Origin: an uncultured Clostridia bacterium
Lineage (GTDB): Bacteria > Bacillota > Clostridia > TANB77 > CAG-508
Direction of reading: 5' to 3'
DNA length: 39,011 nt
NCBI GenBank assembly: GCA_947589645.1
Contig: CANQCG010000014.1
Coordinates: 1-39,011 of the forward strand
A model generated the notes under the pieces. The model was given only the letters and a program-made list of their open reading frames with translations. It was not told where the DNA came from and did not search any database. Positions within the stretch are counted from its first letter, which is position 1; every line of letters begins with the position of its first letter. This document shows positions 23,720 to 31,995 of the stretch, piece by piece. Both the position numbers and the translations under genes were made by a program.

Positions 23720-24649
23720 TTGGAATTTAAGCATAAACCAGTTTTACTAGAAGAAACAATAAATGCACTAAACATTAGAAAGGGATGTACATATGTAGAT
23801 GGTACTCTTGGAGGAGCAGGACACAGCAAAAAAATTTTAGAGCAGCTAGATGGTACTGGACTACTAATAGGAATAGATAGAGACGAAGAAGCATTAAAAG
23901 CTGCCAAAGAGAATCTAAAAGACTTTAAAAATGTTTGTTACATACATGGAAATCATGATGAAATAAAAAAAATTTTTGAAGAAAACGATTTTCAAAATGT
24001 AGACGGAATATTGTTAGACTTGGGTGTATCTTCATATCAGCTAGATGAGAAAAGTCGTGGTTTTAGCTACTTAGGCAACAATGAACTAGACATGAGAATG
24101 GACAAAACTCAAAAACTTACAGCTAAGGAAGTTATAAACAAATACTCAGAGCAAGATTTAGCAAGAATTATATTTGAGTATGGAGAGGAAAGATTTTCAA
24201 GAAAAATAGCATCTAATATTTGTGAAACTAGAAAACAAAAAGAAATTTCTACAACAGAAGAATTAGTCAAAATAATCGAAAAATCAATTCCGTCATTTGC
24301 AAAAAATGATGGACATCCTGCCAAAAGAACATTCCAAGCAATTAGAATTGAAGTAAACAATGAAATAGAACCTTTATATAATACAATACTTGATTGTATA
24401 GGACTTTTAAAACCAACAGGAAGATTGTGCGTAATAACTTTTCATTCATTAGAAGATAGAGCAGTAAAAAAAGCTTTTGAGCAAGCAGAAGGAAAATGCA
24501 CTTGTCCTAAAGATTTACCATATTGTGTTTGTGGGGCAAAATCTTTGGGAAGAATAATAAATAAAAAACCAATTATAGCATCAAATGAGGAACAATTAGG
24601 AAATTCAAGGTCAAAGAGTGCAAAATTAAGAATCTTTGAAAAAAGATAA
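23720..24649 (+). CDS. rsmH: 16S rRNA m4C1402 methyltransferase RsmH (MraW)
   Basis: RsmH N4-methylates C1402 of 16S rRNA using SAM. The 309-aa protein has all the familiar blocks: KHKPVLLEETINALNI, the SAM loop YVDGTLGGAGHS, DGILLDLGVSSYQLDE, RGFSYLGNNELDMRMD, HPAKRTFQAIRIEVN and VITFHSLEDRAVKKAF. A late C-rich stretch (CTCPKDLPYCVCG) is usual in this family. The start is TTG 23720 with AGAGGTG 7 bp upstream. It is second in the mraZ-rsmH-ftsL order typical of the dcw cluster. Confidence 0.96.
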   Translation: MEFKHKPVLLEETINALNIRKGCTYVDGTLGGAGHSKKILEQLDGTGLLIGIDRDEEALKAAKENLKDFKNVCYIHGNHDEIKKIFEENDFQNVDGILLDLGVSSYQLDEKSRGFSYLGNNELDMRMDKTQKLTAKEVINKYSEQDLARIIFEYGEERFSRKIASNICETRKQKEISTTEELVKIIEKSIPSFAKNDGHPAKRTFQAIRIEVNNEIEPLYNTILDCIGLLKPTGRLCVITFHSLEDRAVKKAFEQAEGKCTCPKDLPYCVCGAKSLGRIINKKPIIASNEEQLGNSRSKSAKLRIFEKR

Positions 24650-24715
24650 ACGAAAAGCTTCATACACAAAATGATAAATTTGATAGAAATTATAAACTAA
24701 AGAGGAGGTGAAAAT

Positions 24716-25204
24716 ATGGCAGCATATCAATATGAAACCAGCCCGAGAAAATTACAACCAAAAACTAAAAATACGCCAAATAAAAAGAAGAAACAATTAG
24801 AAGTTATAAAAAATGAGCCAAAGAAAAGTGTTGGTGTCTCAAGACAAGAAAAAGCAAAAAGAAGAAATCAAGTGTGTGTAGTTTTAGCCATATTTGCACT
24901 ATTAATCATGATTAGTTATAGAAATTCTATGATTACAGAAGAATTTAAAGCAATTCAAACATTAAAATCTGATTTAGCAAATATTGAAAAAGAAAATAAA
25001 CAGTTAGAAGTAAGCATTGAAGGAAGTCTAAATTTAAACAAAATAGAGAAAATTGCCTCAGAACAATTAGGAATGCACAAAAGAACGGTAGATCAAACTA
25101 TTTATACTGAATTGCCAAAAGAGGACTATGTAGAGACTACAATAGAAGATAATGTAAAAGAAAAAACAAGTATATTTCAAAAAATATTAAATCTATTTAA
25201 ATAA
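24716..25204 (+). CDS. FtsL/DivIC-like septum formation protein
   Basis: A bitopic division protein (162 aa) by position and layout. A basic cytoplasmic N-terminus (about residues 1-52, many K/R) is followed by one transmembrane helix (about 53-70, VCVVLAIFALLIMISY), then an extracytoplasmic coiled coil (FKAIQTLKSDLANIEKENKQLEVSIE) and the short conserved NLNKIEKIASEQLGMHK segment typical of FtsL/DivIC proteins, which bridge to FtsB/DivIB in the divisome. Sequence conservation is low in this family, so FtsL is preferred over DivIC by its position after rsmH. GAGGAGGTG precedes ATG 24716. The cluster then stops: no ftsI or mraY follows, and a minus-strand gene comes next. Confidence 0.82.
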   Translation: MAAYQYETSPRKLQPKTKNTPNKKKKQLEVIKNEPKKSVGVSRQEKAKRRNQVCVVLAIFALLIMISYRNSMITEEFKAIQTLKSDLANIEKENKQLEVSIEGSLNLNKIEKIASEQLGMHKRTVDQTIYTELPKEDYVETTIEDNVKEKTSIFQKILNLFK

Positions 25205-25241
25205 ACCATTGAAGAATGTTAATATTCTGTCAATGGTTTTT
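25203..25241 (+). terminator. Terminator after the ftsL-like gene
   Basis: AAACCATTGA (25203-25212) pairs with TCAATGGTTT, with an inner GAAT/ATTC stem, followed by a T-run. Confidence 0.85.
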
Positions 25242-25244
25242 AAA

Positions 25245-25275
25245 ATAAAAATGCCAATAAATTAATTATTGGCAT
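25245..25275 (-). terminator. Terminator of the HD-GYP gene
   Basis: Read on the minus strand, a perfect 10-bp stem (25251-25260 with 25266-25275, loop of 5) is followed by TTTTTATTTT. It forms a convergent pair with the ftsL terminator. Confidence 0.8.
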
Positions 25276-25282
25276 AACAAAA

Positions 25283-26206
25283 TTAAACACGTAATTTTTT
25301 AATTATTTTAATTTCATCATATAATTTTTCTATCATACCTTTTCTCATAGTGTAAGCACTTGAATATTCGTCATAAAGACTTTTATAATTGTCTATAGTT
25401 TCATCATGTTTTAATAACTCATTAATTCCTTCTAAATAATAATGTTTATCTTTTTCCTTCGTTGATGAATTCATTTTTGCTTCATATTTTTGTATTTGCT
25501 CAAAACGAGATAATTCGTTTTTTAATTCTTCAACATAGCTTTGAGTATATAGAATTTCAAGATATACGTCATCTAAAACTACTTTTATTAATTTTTTAAC
25601 AATGAATTTATTTAATTTACCAACATTGTCTGTTTTATTATCTGTAGAATCTTTAGGCTTAGTATCATTAATTATTATTTTTAATGCTTCAGAGATGTCA
25701 ATATGAGATTTATATTGACGCTTACTAACAATAGCATCGAATTGATCAGCTACACTTACTATTTGAGCTTCCAAAGGAATATCTTTTAAGGTAAAACCAT
25801 TAGGATATCCACTACCGTCAAGAGCTTCATGATGGAATAAAGCAACTTTAGCATAAGGACGTAGTTCAAGATCTTTCATACATAAGTTATAACCATGTAT
25901 TGTGTGTCTTTTCATTATTTCATATTCTTCTTCTGTGAGTCTTCCTGGCTTTTGTAAGATACGAGCAGGAACAAAAAGTTTACCTATATCATGAAGATAA
26001 GCACAAGTTGTACAATAAATTGTAAAATTTCTATTCATATGCATATATTTGCATAGACGACAAACTATACTGGCAACGTTTTCAGAATGTCTTCTTGTAA
26101 AAATATCTAAGGTATCAAGCAAATTTAACTCATATCTAATTACTTTATCTAAATTATAAGACTTTAAAGTAGTCATATTATAAAAATCAAAATTTTCTTG
26201 TTTCAT
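25283..26206 (-). CDS. HD-GYP domain protein
   Basis: An HD-GYP-type metal-dependent phosphohydrolase (307 aa); the family commonly cleaves cyclic-di-GMP. Motifs: HSENV near residue 40, HDIGKLFVP (72-80), KPGRLTEEEYEIMKRH (87-101), HHEALDGSGYPNG (125-137), and VADQFDAI (152-159), all matching the HD-GYP consensus. There is no receiver or sensor domain; residues about 1-30 are a short lead. The C-terminal third (about 215-300) is charged and probably coiled coil, not part of the standard domain. AGGTGG lies 4 bp before ATG on the minus strand. No GGDEF gene is in the window, so the substrate is inferred. Confidence 0.88.
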   Translation of the reverse strand: MKQENFDFYNMTTLKSYNLDKVIRYELNLLDTLDIFTRRHSENVASIVCRLCKYMHMNRNFTIYCTTCAYLHDIGKLFVPARILQKPGRLTEEEYEIMKRHTIHGYNLCMKDLELRPYAKVALFHHEALDGSGYPNGFTLKDIPLEAQIVSVADQFDAIVSKRQYKSHIDISEALKIIINDTKPKDSTDNKTDNVGKLNKFIVKKLIKVVLDDVYLEILYTQSYVEELKNELSRFEQIQKYEAKMNSSTKEKDKHYYLEGINELLKHDETIDNYKSLYDEYSSAYTMRKGMIEKLYDEIKIIKKLRV

Positions 26207-26327
26207 AAAACCACCTATACTTAATTAATAATAACATTTATATACTAAAAGTTCAATATTTTTTGACAAAACAAATCAAAAAATGGCTATGAAATATAAA
26301 ATGTCGAAATTTGTCAACGAAAATAAG

Positions 26328-26356
26328 TTTACAAATAAAACAAAATATAGTATTAT
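26328..26356 (+). promoter_or_regulatory. Promoter of the sortase 2/surface protein pair
   Basis: TTTACA (26328-26333), 17-bp spacer, TATTAT (26351-26356). It lies inside an upstream extension of the sortase reading frame, arguing that the extension (26283-26448) is not translated. Confidence 0.55.
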
Positions 26357-26448
26357 AAGAGCATACAAATTACATGTATATTTTATTCAATTATTTTTTA
26401 TCTTTAAAAAATTCCAAAGAACTAATTTAAATAAAAAGGAGGCGATAA

Positions 26449-27026
26449 ATGTTTCTAAAAAGATAATAAAGGTTTTTGCTATTACTATAAGCATTATTCT
26501 ACTTATAGTGGCATCTATTGTTCTGTTTAAAATAGGGTCAAAAAATAAAACCATATCAAACAGTGTCTCTGAATCATACATACTTGATAGTGATAATGAA
26601 GCAAATTTACAAGATACATATGAAGAAAAAAACGAAGAAATTAAAAATTGGCAAATAGAAATTCCAGAAATATCTCTAAAAGCAAACATTGCAGAAGGAA
26701 CAGAAGATCAAACTTTAAAAGAGTTTGTAGGACACTTTGAAAATACGGAAAAAACTAATGGAAATGTTGGATTAGCTGCACATAATAGGGGTTACCCAAT
26801 AAATTACTTTGAAAATTTAAAAAATTTAAAAGGAGGTGAAGAAATAATATACACATATGGAGAATTTACTAAAACATATGTAGTTGTACAAAACATAAAA
26901 ATTAGTGAGGTTGATTGGAGTTATTTGCAAAACACAGAAGAAAATAAAATAACATTAATAACATGTATTGAAAATGAACCAGCATATAGAAGATGTGTTC
27001 AAGCAATAGAAAAGGAGGAAATTTAA
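26449..27026 (+). CDS. Sortase 2 (class D-like) with start codon out of frame
   Basis: A second sortase, with one transmembrane helix (VFAITISIILLIVASIVLF), a short linker and a catalytic barrel: His in LAAHNRG, Cys in LITCIEN, Arg in YRRCVQ. The best start is ATG 26449, with GGAGG 6 bp upstream. However, it reads only MFLKR and then stops; the sortase frame is reached only if one base is gained in the five-A run at 26457-26461, which would give MFLKKIIKVFAIT, a sensible N-terminus. No ATG/GTG/TTG in the sortase frame has a ribosome site. So it is a real frameshift, a sequence error, or expression by slippage on AAAAA. It ends 1 bp before the surface protein gene, its likely substrate. Confidence 0.75.
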
Positions 27027-27027
27027 T

Positions 27028-28392
27028 TTGAAAAAAACATTAACAAAATTAAGCAAAACAGCAATAATACTAATGCTACTTTTAGCAATAGATTTATCAC
27101 TAGTAACAAATTTTGTAAAAGCAGCAAGCTTTGAAAAGAAAAACATATATCAAATAGACTATTGCGAAAAAGTTTTAGTATACAAAGGAATACCAAGAGG
27201 TGCAGCATATGTAGTTTATAAACAAAATGGAAAAGAATATCCTGCGTACTGCGTAAACCCAGAAAGAATAGGGGTAGGAGAAACTGATAGTTATGATGTT
27301 AATATAAATGGCTATATATCAGATGTAAGACTATGGAGAATAATAACAAATGGGTATCCATATAAAACGGTACAAGAATTAGGAGTAGCAAATGAAAAAG
27401 AAGCATATTTAGCAACAAAACAAGCTATATATTGCTGGTTAGATAATAGAAATGTATATGAATATTCAGGACTAGGAGAAGCTGGAGAGAGAACAGTAAA
27501 AGCTCTAAGAAAAATTTGGACAGATGCAGAGAATTCAACTGAAACTAAAATATCAAATTTTGTGGAAATAGTGCCTGATACATTAGAATGGAAGCAAGAT
27601 GAACTTAACAAAGAATATGTGTCTAAAACTTATAAGGTAGAAGTACCAGCACCAATAACTAATTTTAATGTACAAATTAAAGGGTCTAATTTACCAGATG
27701 GTTTAATAGTTGCAGACATCAATAATACAGCAAAGACAAGCTTTGAACAAAACGAAAAATTCAAAATATTAATACCAATAAGTGTATTAAAAAATAATGG
27801 CGATTTTGAGATAAAGGTACAAACACAAATGAAAACAAAACCAGTTTTATATGGAGTTTCACCAAATGAAACACTTCAAAACTATGCCATAACAATGGCA
27901 TCTTATGAAGATAGCACAGGAACATATTATGAACAATACCAAAAAAACGAAGCGCAAATAAAAATATTAAAAAGAGAAAAAGAATCAAAAACTCCACTAA
28001 AGGGGGTAGAATTTGAATTACTAGATTCTAACAAAAATGCAATTTATCAAAGCCTACTAACAGACGAAAAAGGAGAAATTATTTTAAAAGATATAAAGCC
28101 AGGAGTATATTATTTAAAAGAAGTAAGAACTTTACCAGGATATGTACTTTATGATGAACTAATAAAAATAGATATACATTTAAACGAACAAATAAATGTC
28201 ATAATAAATAATTCAAAACAAAGTAAAACAGAAGTATCAAAAGAAGTAACTAATATTGAAGTAGAAAAATCAGAAAAAGATGTAAATGCAAAAACAAATG
28301 AAACAAATATTACTAAAAAAAGTAGCGAAGAAAATATTACAGAAGAATATAATGAAAAAAACATACAAAAGCTACCTAAAACAGGCATGTAA
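27028..28392 (+). CDS. Thioester-domain/Cna-B surface adhesin ending at LPKTG
   Basis: A probable cell-surface adhesin (454 aa). It has a signal peptide (about 1-33, KTAIILMLLLAIDLSLV...VKAAS), a TQXA-type thioester domain (about 45-170) with a candidate Cys75 (YPAYCVNPE) and Gln132 (ATKQAIYCW) that would form the internal thioester, a middle beta-rich region (about 190-310), a Cna-B/SpaA-like domain (about 312-395, KGVEFELLDSNKNAIY, GEIILKDIKPGVYYLKEV), a charged stalk, and LPKTGM at the very end. A normal sorting signal continues with a hydrophobic helix and basic tail; here TAA follows at once. The start is TTG 27028 with AAGGAGG upstream, 1 bp after sortase 2. Confidence 0.85.
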   Translation: MKKTLTKLSKTAIILMLLLAIDLSLVTNFVKAASFEKKNIYQIDYCEKVLVYKGIPRGAAYVVYKQNGKEYPAYCVNPERIGVGETDSYDVNINGYISDVRLWRIITNGYPYKTVQELGVANEKEAYLATKQAIYCWLDNRNVYEYSGLGEAGERTVKALRKIWTDAENSTETKISNFVEIVPDTLEWKQDELNKEYVSKTYKVEVPAPITNFNVQIKGSNLPDGLIVADINNTAKTSFEQNEKFKILIPISVLKNNGDFEIKVQTQMKTKPVLYGVSPNETLQNYAITMASYEDSTGTYYEQYQKNEAQIKILKREKESKTPLKGVEFELLDSNKNAIYQSLLTDEKGEIILKDIKPGVYYLKEVRTLPGYVLYDELIKIDIHLNEQINVIINNSKQSKTEVSKEVTNIEVEKSEKDVNAKTNETNITKKSSEENITEEYNEKNIQKLPKTGM

Positions 28393-28509
28393 AAATATTT
28401 TATTCTCATAAATGTAATTTGTATCATTAATAATTGAATAATAAACAAAATACTGGGAAAACTCTAAACAATAAAACCATAGTAAATTATTGGAAAGGAT
28501 GAAACCAGT

Positions 28510-28851
28510 ATGCAAACAAATAGTGTCAAAAATATTGTAGTTCTAAAGAATTTACCTTCAAATATTATGGAAGAAGCAATTATAATTTTAAAGTCTAATA
28601 AATATGCAAAAAAACTCCAAATGGTAGAAAATAATACTAATAAAGAATTAGAAAAAAAAGAATGTGATGGTAAAGATTACATCATAAAAGAAGCGGAAAA
28701 TTTGCTTTGCAATTATATAAACAAAATCGAAGTTAATAAAACAATAGAAAAGCCAAGCAAAACCTTAAAAGAAAAATATCAAAAGCTAAAAAAATATAGC
28801 ATAATAATAACTATATTTTTTGCAATAAGTTTAATAATTAATTTTGCTTAA
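28510..28851 (+). CDS. Small tail-anchored protein of unknown function
   Basis: I do not recognise the family. The 113-aa protein has a soluble part of about 90 residues rich in K, E, N and I, and a single C-terminal hydrophobic helix (SIIITIFFAISLIINFA) ending at the last residue, preceded by KEKYQKLKKY. This is a tail-anchor layout, putting the bulk in the cytoplasm. A cysteine pair is absent. GGAAAGG precedes ATG 28510. It lies directly upstream of the M23/SpoIVFB pair; the stop codon is only 9 nt before the hairpin that covers the M23 ribosome site, so translation of the two may be coupled. Confidence 0.65.
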   Translation: MQTNSVKNIVVLKNLPSNIMEEAIIILKSNKYAKKLQMVENNTNKELEKKECDGKDYIIKEAENLLCNYINKIEVNKTIEKPSKTLKEKYQKLKKYSIIITIFFAISLIINFA

Positions 28852-28859
28852 GTATAAAA

Positions 28860-28913
28860 CCTCTTTTCATATCATATACATTAGTATGTAAACAAATGAA
28901 GAGAGGTGTTTTT
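28860..28913 (+). promoter_or_regulatory. Hairpin covering the M23 gene ribosome site
   Basis: CCTCTTTTCAT (28860-28870) pairs over 11 bp (one G:U) with ATGAAGAGAGG (28896-28906); an inner ATAC/GTAT stem closes the loop. TGTTTTT then leads into ATG 28914. The AGAGAGG Shine-Dalgarno is in the right arm, as at 11425 and 17375. Confidence 0.65.
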
Positions 28914-29957
28914 ATGGAAAGAACTATGTCAGTAGAGGACAAAATAAGAAGAGCAGAAGAAATTTATGCTAGAAGAAGACAAAAAGAGTACAAAGTTACA
29001 AATACAAGAGTTAGCGTAGATAATACTACAAAAGCAAATGATAACATAAATCAAAGATTAAAAAAAATGATAATGCAAATTATAGTGTGTATGTTAATAT
29101 ATTTAACCTTTTATTATGTGATAAATAATAATTACATTTTTTCTGAAGACTTTAAAACTAAGTGCGAGGAGATTTTATCTTATGATATAAGTTTTAATGA
29201 AATGTATAAAAACATAGAAGGTGCTATAAATACAGTTAAGGAAAAATATCAAAGTATTATGCAGAAATCTAACACAAATGATAATGAAGAAAATAAACCA
29301 GAACAAGAAAACGAACAAAATAATAGCAATGTAGATGATGAGCAAACTGGCGCAGATGCAGAATCAACTAATTCTGATGCAGGAGAAAGTAATGACAATC
29401 AAGAACTAGAAAATAATCAAACAGAAAATACTTTGGAAAATGGACAGGAGCAACCAAATTTAGATGAAAATATAGGAGGAGCAGAAGAAGTTGCAAGTGT
29501 TGCTGAGACTACAGAGGAAAATTTAAGCGAAGAAGAGCAAATGAAAAAAGATGCAGAAGAAATTAAAGCAAATATAAATTTTATAAAACCATTACAAGGG
29601 ACTATAACTTCTGTTTTTGGCTGGAGAAATCCTACTGTTAGCACTGTATCAAAATATCATACAGGGCTAGATATAGCAGCTAAAACTGGGACAGATATAA
29701 TATCTGCGACAAATGGTAAAGTAGTTTTAGCTTCCTCTACAGGAGCTTATGGAAATCATCTAAAAATTGAAGTACAAGGAATAATAGTAATATATGCTCA
29801 TTGCTCAGAGTTACTTGTAAAAGAAGGAGACGAAATTACTCAAGGCCAAGTTATAGCAAAAGTTGGGTCAACAGGAAATTCAACAGGTCCACATTTACAC
29901 CTTGAAATAAGGAAAGATGATAGGTATGTAAATCCGAAACTTATACTAGATTATTAG
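28914..29957 (+). CDS. M23 (LytM) peptidase-domain protein, SpoIVFA/SpoIIQ-like
   Basis: A bitopic membrane protein (347 aa): a charged cytoplasmic part, a transmembrane helix (about 58-76, MQIIVCMLIYLTFYYVI), a long acidic N/E/Q-rich linker (about 115-215), and a C-terminal LytM/M23 domain. The zinc motifs are complete: HTGLDIAA (H-x3-D) and HLHLEIR (HxH), with TSVFGWRNP leading in, so it could be an active endopeptidase. It is followed 27 bp later by a SpoIVFB-type protease, a pairing that suggests a SpoIVFA-like partner in sigma-K activation; SpoIIQ is an alternative. ATG 28914 is chosen for AGAGAGG; an ATG at 28896 is inside the hairpin arm. Confidence 0.82.
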   Translation: MERTMSVEDKIRRAEEIYARRRQKEYKVTNTRVSVDNTTKANDNINQRLKKMIMQIIVCMLIYLTFYYVINNNYIFSEDFKTKCEEILSYDISFNEMYKNIEGAINTVKEKYQSIMQKSNTNDNEENKPEQENEQNNSNVDDEQTGADAESTNSDAGESNDNQELENNQTENTLENGQEQPNLDENIGGAEEVASVAETTEENLSEEEQMKKDAEEIKANINFIKPLQGTITSVFGWRNPTVSTVSKYHTGLDIAAKTGTDIISATNGKVVLASSTGAYGNHLKIEVQGIIVIYAHCSELLVKEGDEITQGQVIAKVGSTGNSTGPHLHLEIRKDDRYVNPKLILDY

Positions 29958-29984
29958 AATTTACAAAAGTAAAAGGAGAAGAAA

Positions 29985-30617
29985 ATGGTTTTAAAGATAG
30001 ATTTAAAAATCTTTATTTTTTTTGTATTATTTTATTTAACAAAGCAAATAAAACTATATGCTACAATTATGATTTTATGCGTAATTCATGAATTAGGACA
30101 TGTAATAATGGGACTAATTATGGGGCTAAAAATAGAAAAAATAGAAATTATGCCATTAGGCTTATCAGTATCATTTAAATTAAGTGTGGATGACTTCAAT
30201 AAAAAAATAAAAAAAGGCAATGTGTTGGTGTTAAAGAAGATAGCAATAGCTGCTGCAGGACCACTTACAAATTTAATTATATTACTAATAGTTTTAAATA
30301 CCAAGATAAATTTTTACTTAGTTTCAAATGAAATAATAGCATATGCCAACATATTAATAATGCTGTTTAATTTGCTTCCAATATACCCTCTTGACGGAGG
30401 AAGAATTTTAAAAGAGATAATATACATATTTAATGGAAGCATAAAGTCTAAAATCTACATACAAAAAATAAGTAAAGCAGTAATTATTTGTATAACTATG
30501 CTAGGAAGCATAGGAATAATGTATTTAAAAAACATTGCTATATTTTTTATAATAATATATTTATGGATGATAGTAATAAAAGAAAGAAGGGCTATAACGT
30601 TATCTACAATTGACTAA
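29985..30617 (+). CDS. M50 intramembrane metalloprotease, SpoIVFB-like
   Basis: A multi-pass site-2-type protease (210 aa). In Bacillus SpoIVFB cleaves pro-sigma-K in the mother cell. The zinc site is HELGH in LCVIHELGHVIMG (near residue 36), with the second motif NLLPIYPLDGGR (near residue 130) giving the Asp ligand. It has about five to six hydrophobic segments, including an N-terminal one and AAAGPLTNLIILLIVLN. There is no C-terminal CBS domain. The Shine-Dalgarno AAAAGGAGA precedes ATG 29985. The M23 gene upstream and spo0A downstream support a sporulation role, but the substrate is inferred. Confidence 0.85.
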   Translation: MVLKIDLKIFIFFVLFYLTKQIKLYATIMILCVIHELGHVIMGLIMGLKIEKIEIMPLGLSVSFKLSVDDFNKKIKKGNVLVLKKIAIAAAGPLTNLIILLIVLNTKINFYLVSNEIIAYANILIMLFNLLPIYPLDGGRILKEIIYIFNGSIKSKIYIQKISKAVIICITMLGSIGIMYLKNIAIFFIIIYLWMIVIKERRAITLSTID

Positions 30618-30679
30618 GTAATAAAATTAATATATAATATAACCGTAAAATGCCTAAAAATAGGCACTTAATTAAAAAA

Positions 30680-30713
30680 GGAGGAAAAGTTAGAATACTA
30701 ACTTGAATTTAAA
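30680..30713 (+). promoter_or_regulatory. Hairpin between Shine-Dalgarno and AUG
   Basis: GGAGG ends at 30684, 29 nt before ATG 30714. Between them AAGTTAG (30687-30693) and CTAACTT (30698-30704) form a perfect 7-bp stem with a 4-nt loop. Folding would shorten the effective distance to about 11 nt. A small TGCCTA/TAGGCA hairpin at 30651-30666 may end the spoIVFB message. Confidence 0.6.
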
Positions 30714-31970
30714 ATGAAGGTTATAGTAATTGGTGGAGGTCCAGCTGGAATGATGTCTGCAATAACATCAGCGCAAAATGGTCATAAAGTAATGTTACTA
30801 GAAAAAATGAATATGCTAGGCAAAAAATTACTAATTACAGGAAAAGGTAGATGTAATATAACTAGTTCACTAAATATAGCAGATTTCATTAAAAATATAC
30901 AAGGAAACGGTAAATTTTTATATAGTGCATTTCAAAACTACACTAATCAAGATATAATAGAATTTTTAAAAGAGCAAGGCTTAGAAGTAAAAGAAGAAAG
31001 AGGAAATAGAATTTTCCCTGTAACAGATAAGTCAAAAGATGTATTAGCATGCTTTGAAAGAAAAATAAAAAATTTAGGAATAGATGTAAGGCTAAATACA
31101 TCTGTAAAAGAAGTTATTGTAAATAATGGTTGTGTAGTAGGAGTCAAAACAGATAAAGAAGAATTGCAGGCAGACAAAGTAATATTAGCAACAGGAGGTA
31201 AAAGCTATCCATTAACAGGGTCAACTGGAGATGGATATATTTTAGCATCAAAACTTGGACATACTATCCAAAAAATAAAACCATCATTAGTTCCTTTAGA
31301 AATATATAATAAAGAAGATGCAATAAAAATGCAAGGACTAAGTTTAAGAAATGTAAAAATTAGAATTATAGAAAAAATCTCTGAAAATCAAGAGAAAGAA
31401 ATTTATGAAGATTTTGGAGAGTTACTATTTACTCATTTTGGAATATCAGGACCAACAATACTAAGTGGTTCAGCACATTTAGTAAGATATGAAAATATAC
31501 AAGAGCTATTAAATGCAAGAAAAATAAAATTATATATAGATTTAAAACCAGCTTTAACAAATGAGCAATTAGATGATAGAATTTTAAGAGATTTTAAAGA
31601 AGCTAAAAACAAGCAATTTAAGAATAGTTTAGACAATTTATTACCACAAAAAATGATAAGTTATATAATAGAAAAAAGTGGTATATCTGAAGATAAAAAA
31701 GTAAATGAGATTACAAAAGAAGAAAGAAGAAAATTATTAGAACTTCTAAAAAGATTAGAGTTTACTATAAAAGGTTTTAGACCAATTGAAGAAGCAATAA
31801 TAACAAGTGGTGGAATAAACATTAAGGAAATAAACCCTAAAACTATGGAATCTAAAATTGTAAAAGGACTTTATTTTGCAGGTGAAATAATAGATGTAGA
31901 TGGTTATACAGGAGGCTTTAACTTACAAATTGCATATTCTACAGGGTTTGTAGCAGGAAAGCTAGAATAA
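30714..31970 (+). CDS. BaiN/HI0933-family FAD-dependent oxidoreductase
   Basis: A flavoprotein of the HI0933/YhiN/BaiN family (418 aa). The N-terminal FAD dinucleotide fold is VIGGGPAGMMSAITSAQNG (residues 4-22), followed by the family tag GKKLLITGKGRCNIT. A middle GGKSYPLTGSTGDGY, FTHFGISGPTIL, and the C-terminal FAD segment FAGEIIDVDGYTGGFNLQIA are also diagnostic. Most family members lack a known substrate; BaiN acts in bile-acid dehydroxylation in some gut clostridia, but there is no bai context here. No ribosome site is at standard spacing: see the hairpin in its leader. Confidence 0.88.
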   Translation: MKVIVIGGGPAGMMSAITSAQNGHKVMLLEKMNMLGKKLLITGKGRCNITSSLNIADFIKNIQGNGKFLYSAFQNYTNQDIIEFLKEQGLEVKEERGNRIFPVTDKSKDVLACFERKIKNLGIDVRLNTSVKEVIVNNGCVVGVKTDKEELQADKVILATGGKSYPLTGSTGDGYILASKLGHTIQKIKPSLVPLEIYNKEDAIKMQGLSLRNVKIRIIEKISENQEKEIYEDFGELLFTHFGISGPTILSGSAHLVRYENIQELLNARKIKLYIDLKPALTNEQLDDRILRDFKEAKNKQFKNSLDNLLPQKMISYIIEKSGISEDKKVNEITKEERRKLLELLKRLEFTIKGFRPIEEAIITSGGINIKEINPKTMESKIVKGLYFAGEIIDVDGYTGGFNLQIAYSTGFVAGKLE

Positions 31971-31995
31971 AATTATTAATAATAAAAGGAGAATT

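Noticed and set aside
26283..26448. N-terminal extension of sortase 2 from ATG 26283
   Set aside because: It contains the likely promoter, has no ribosome site at 26283, and would put an odd hydrophobic stretch before the true membrane helix.
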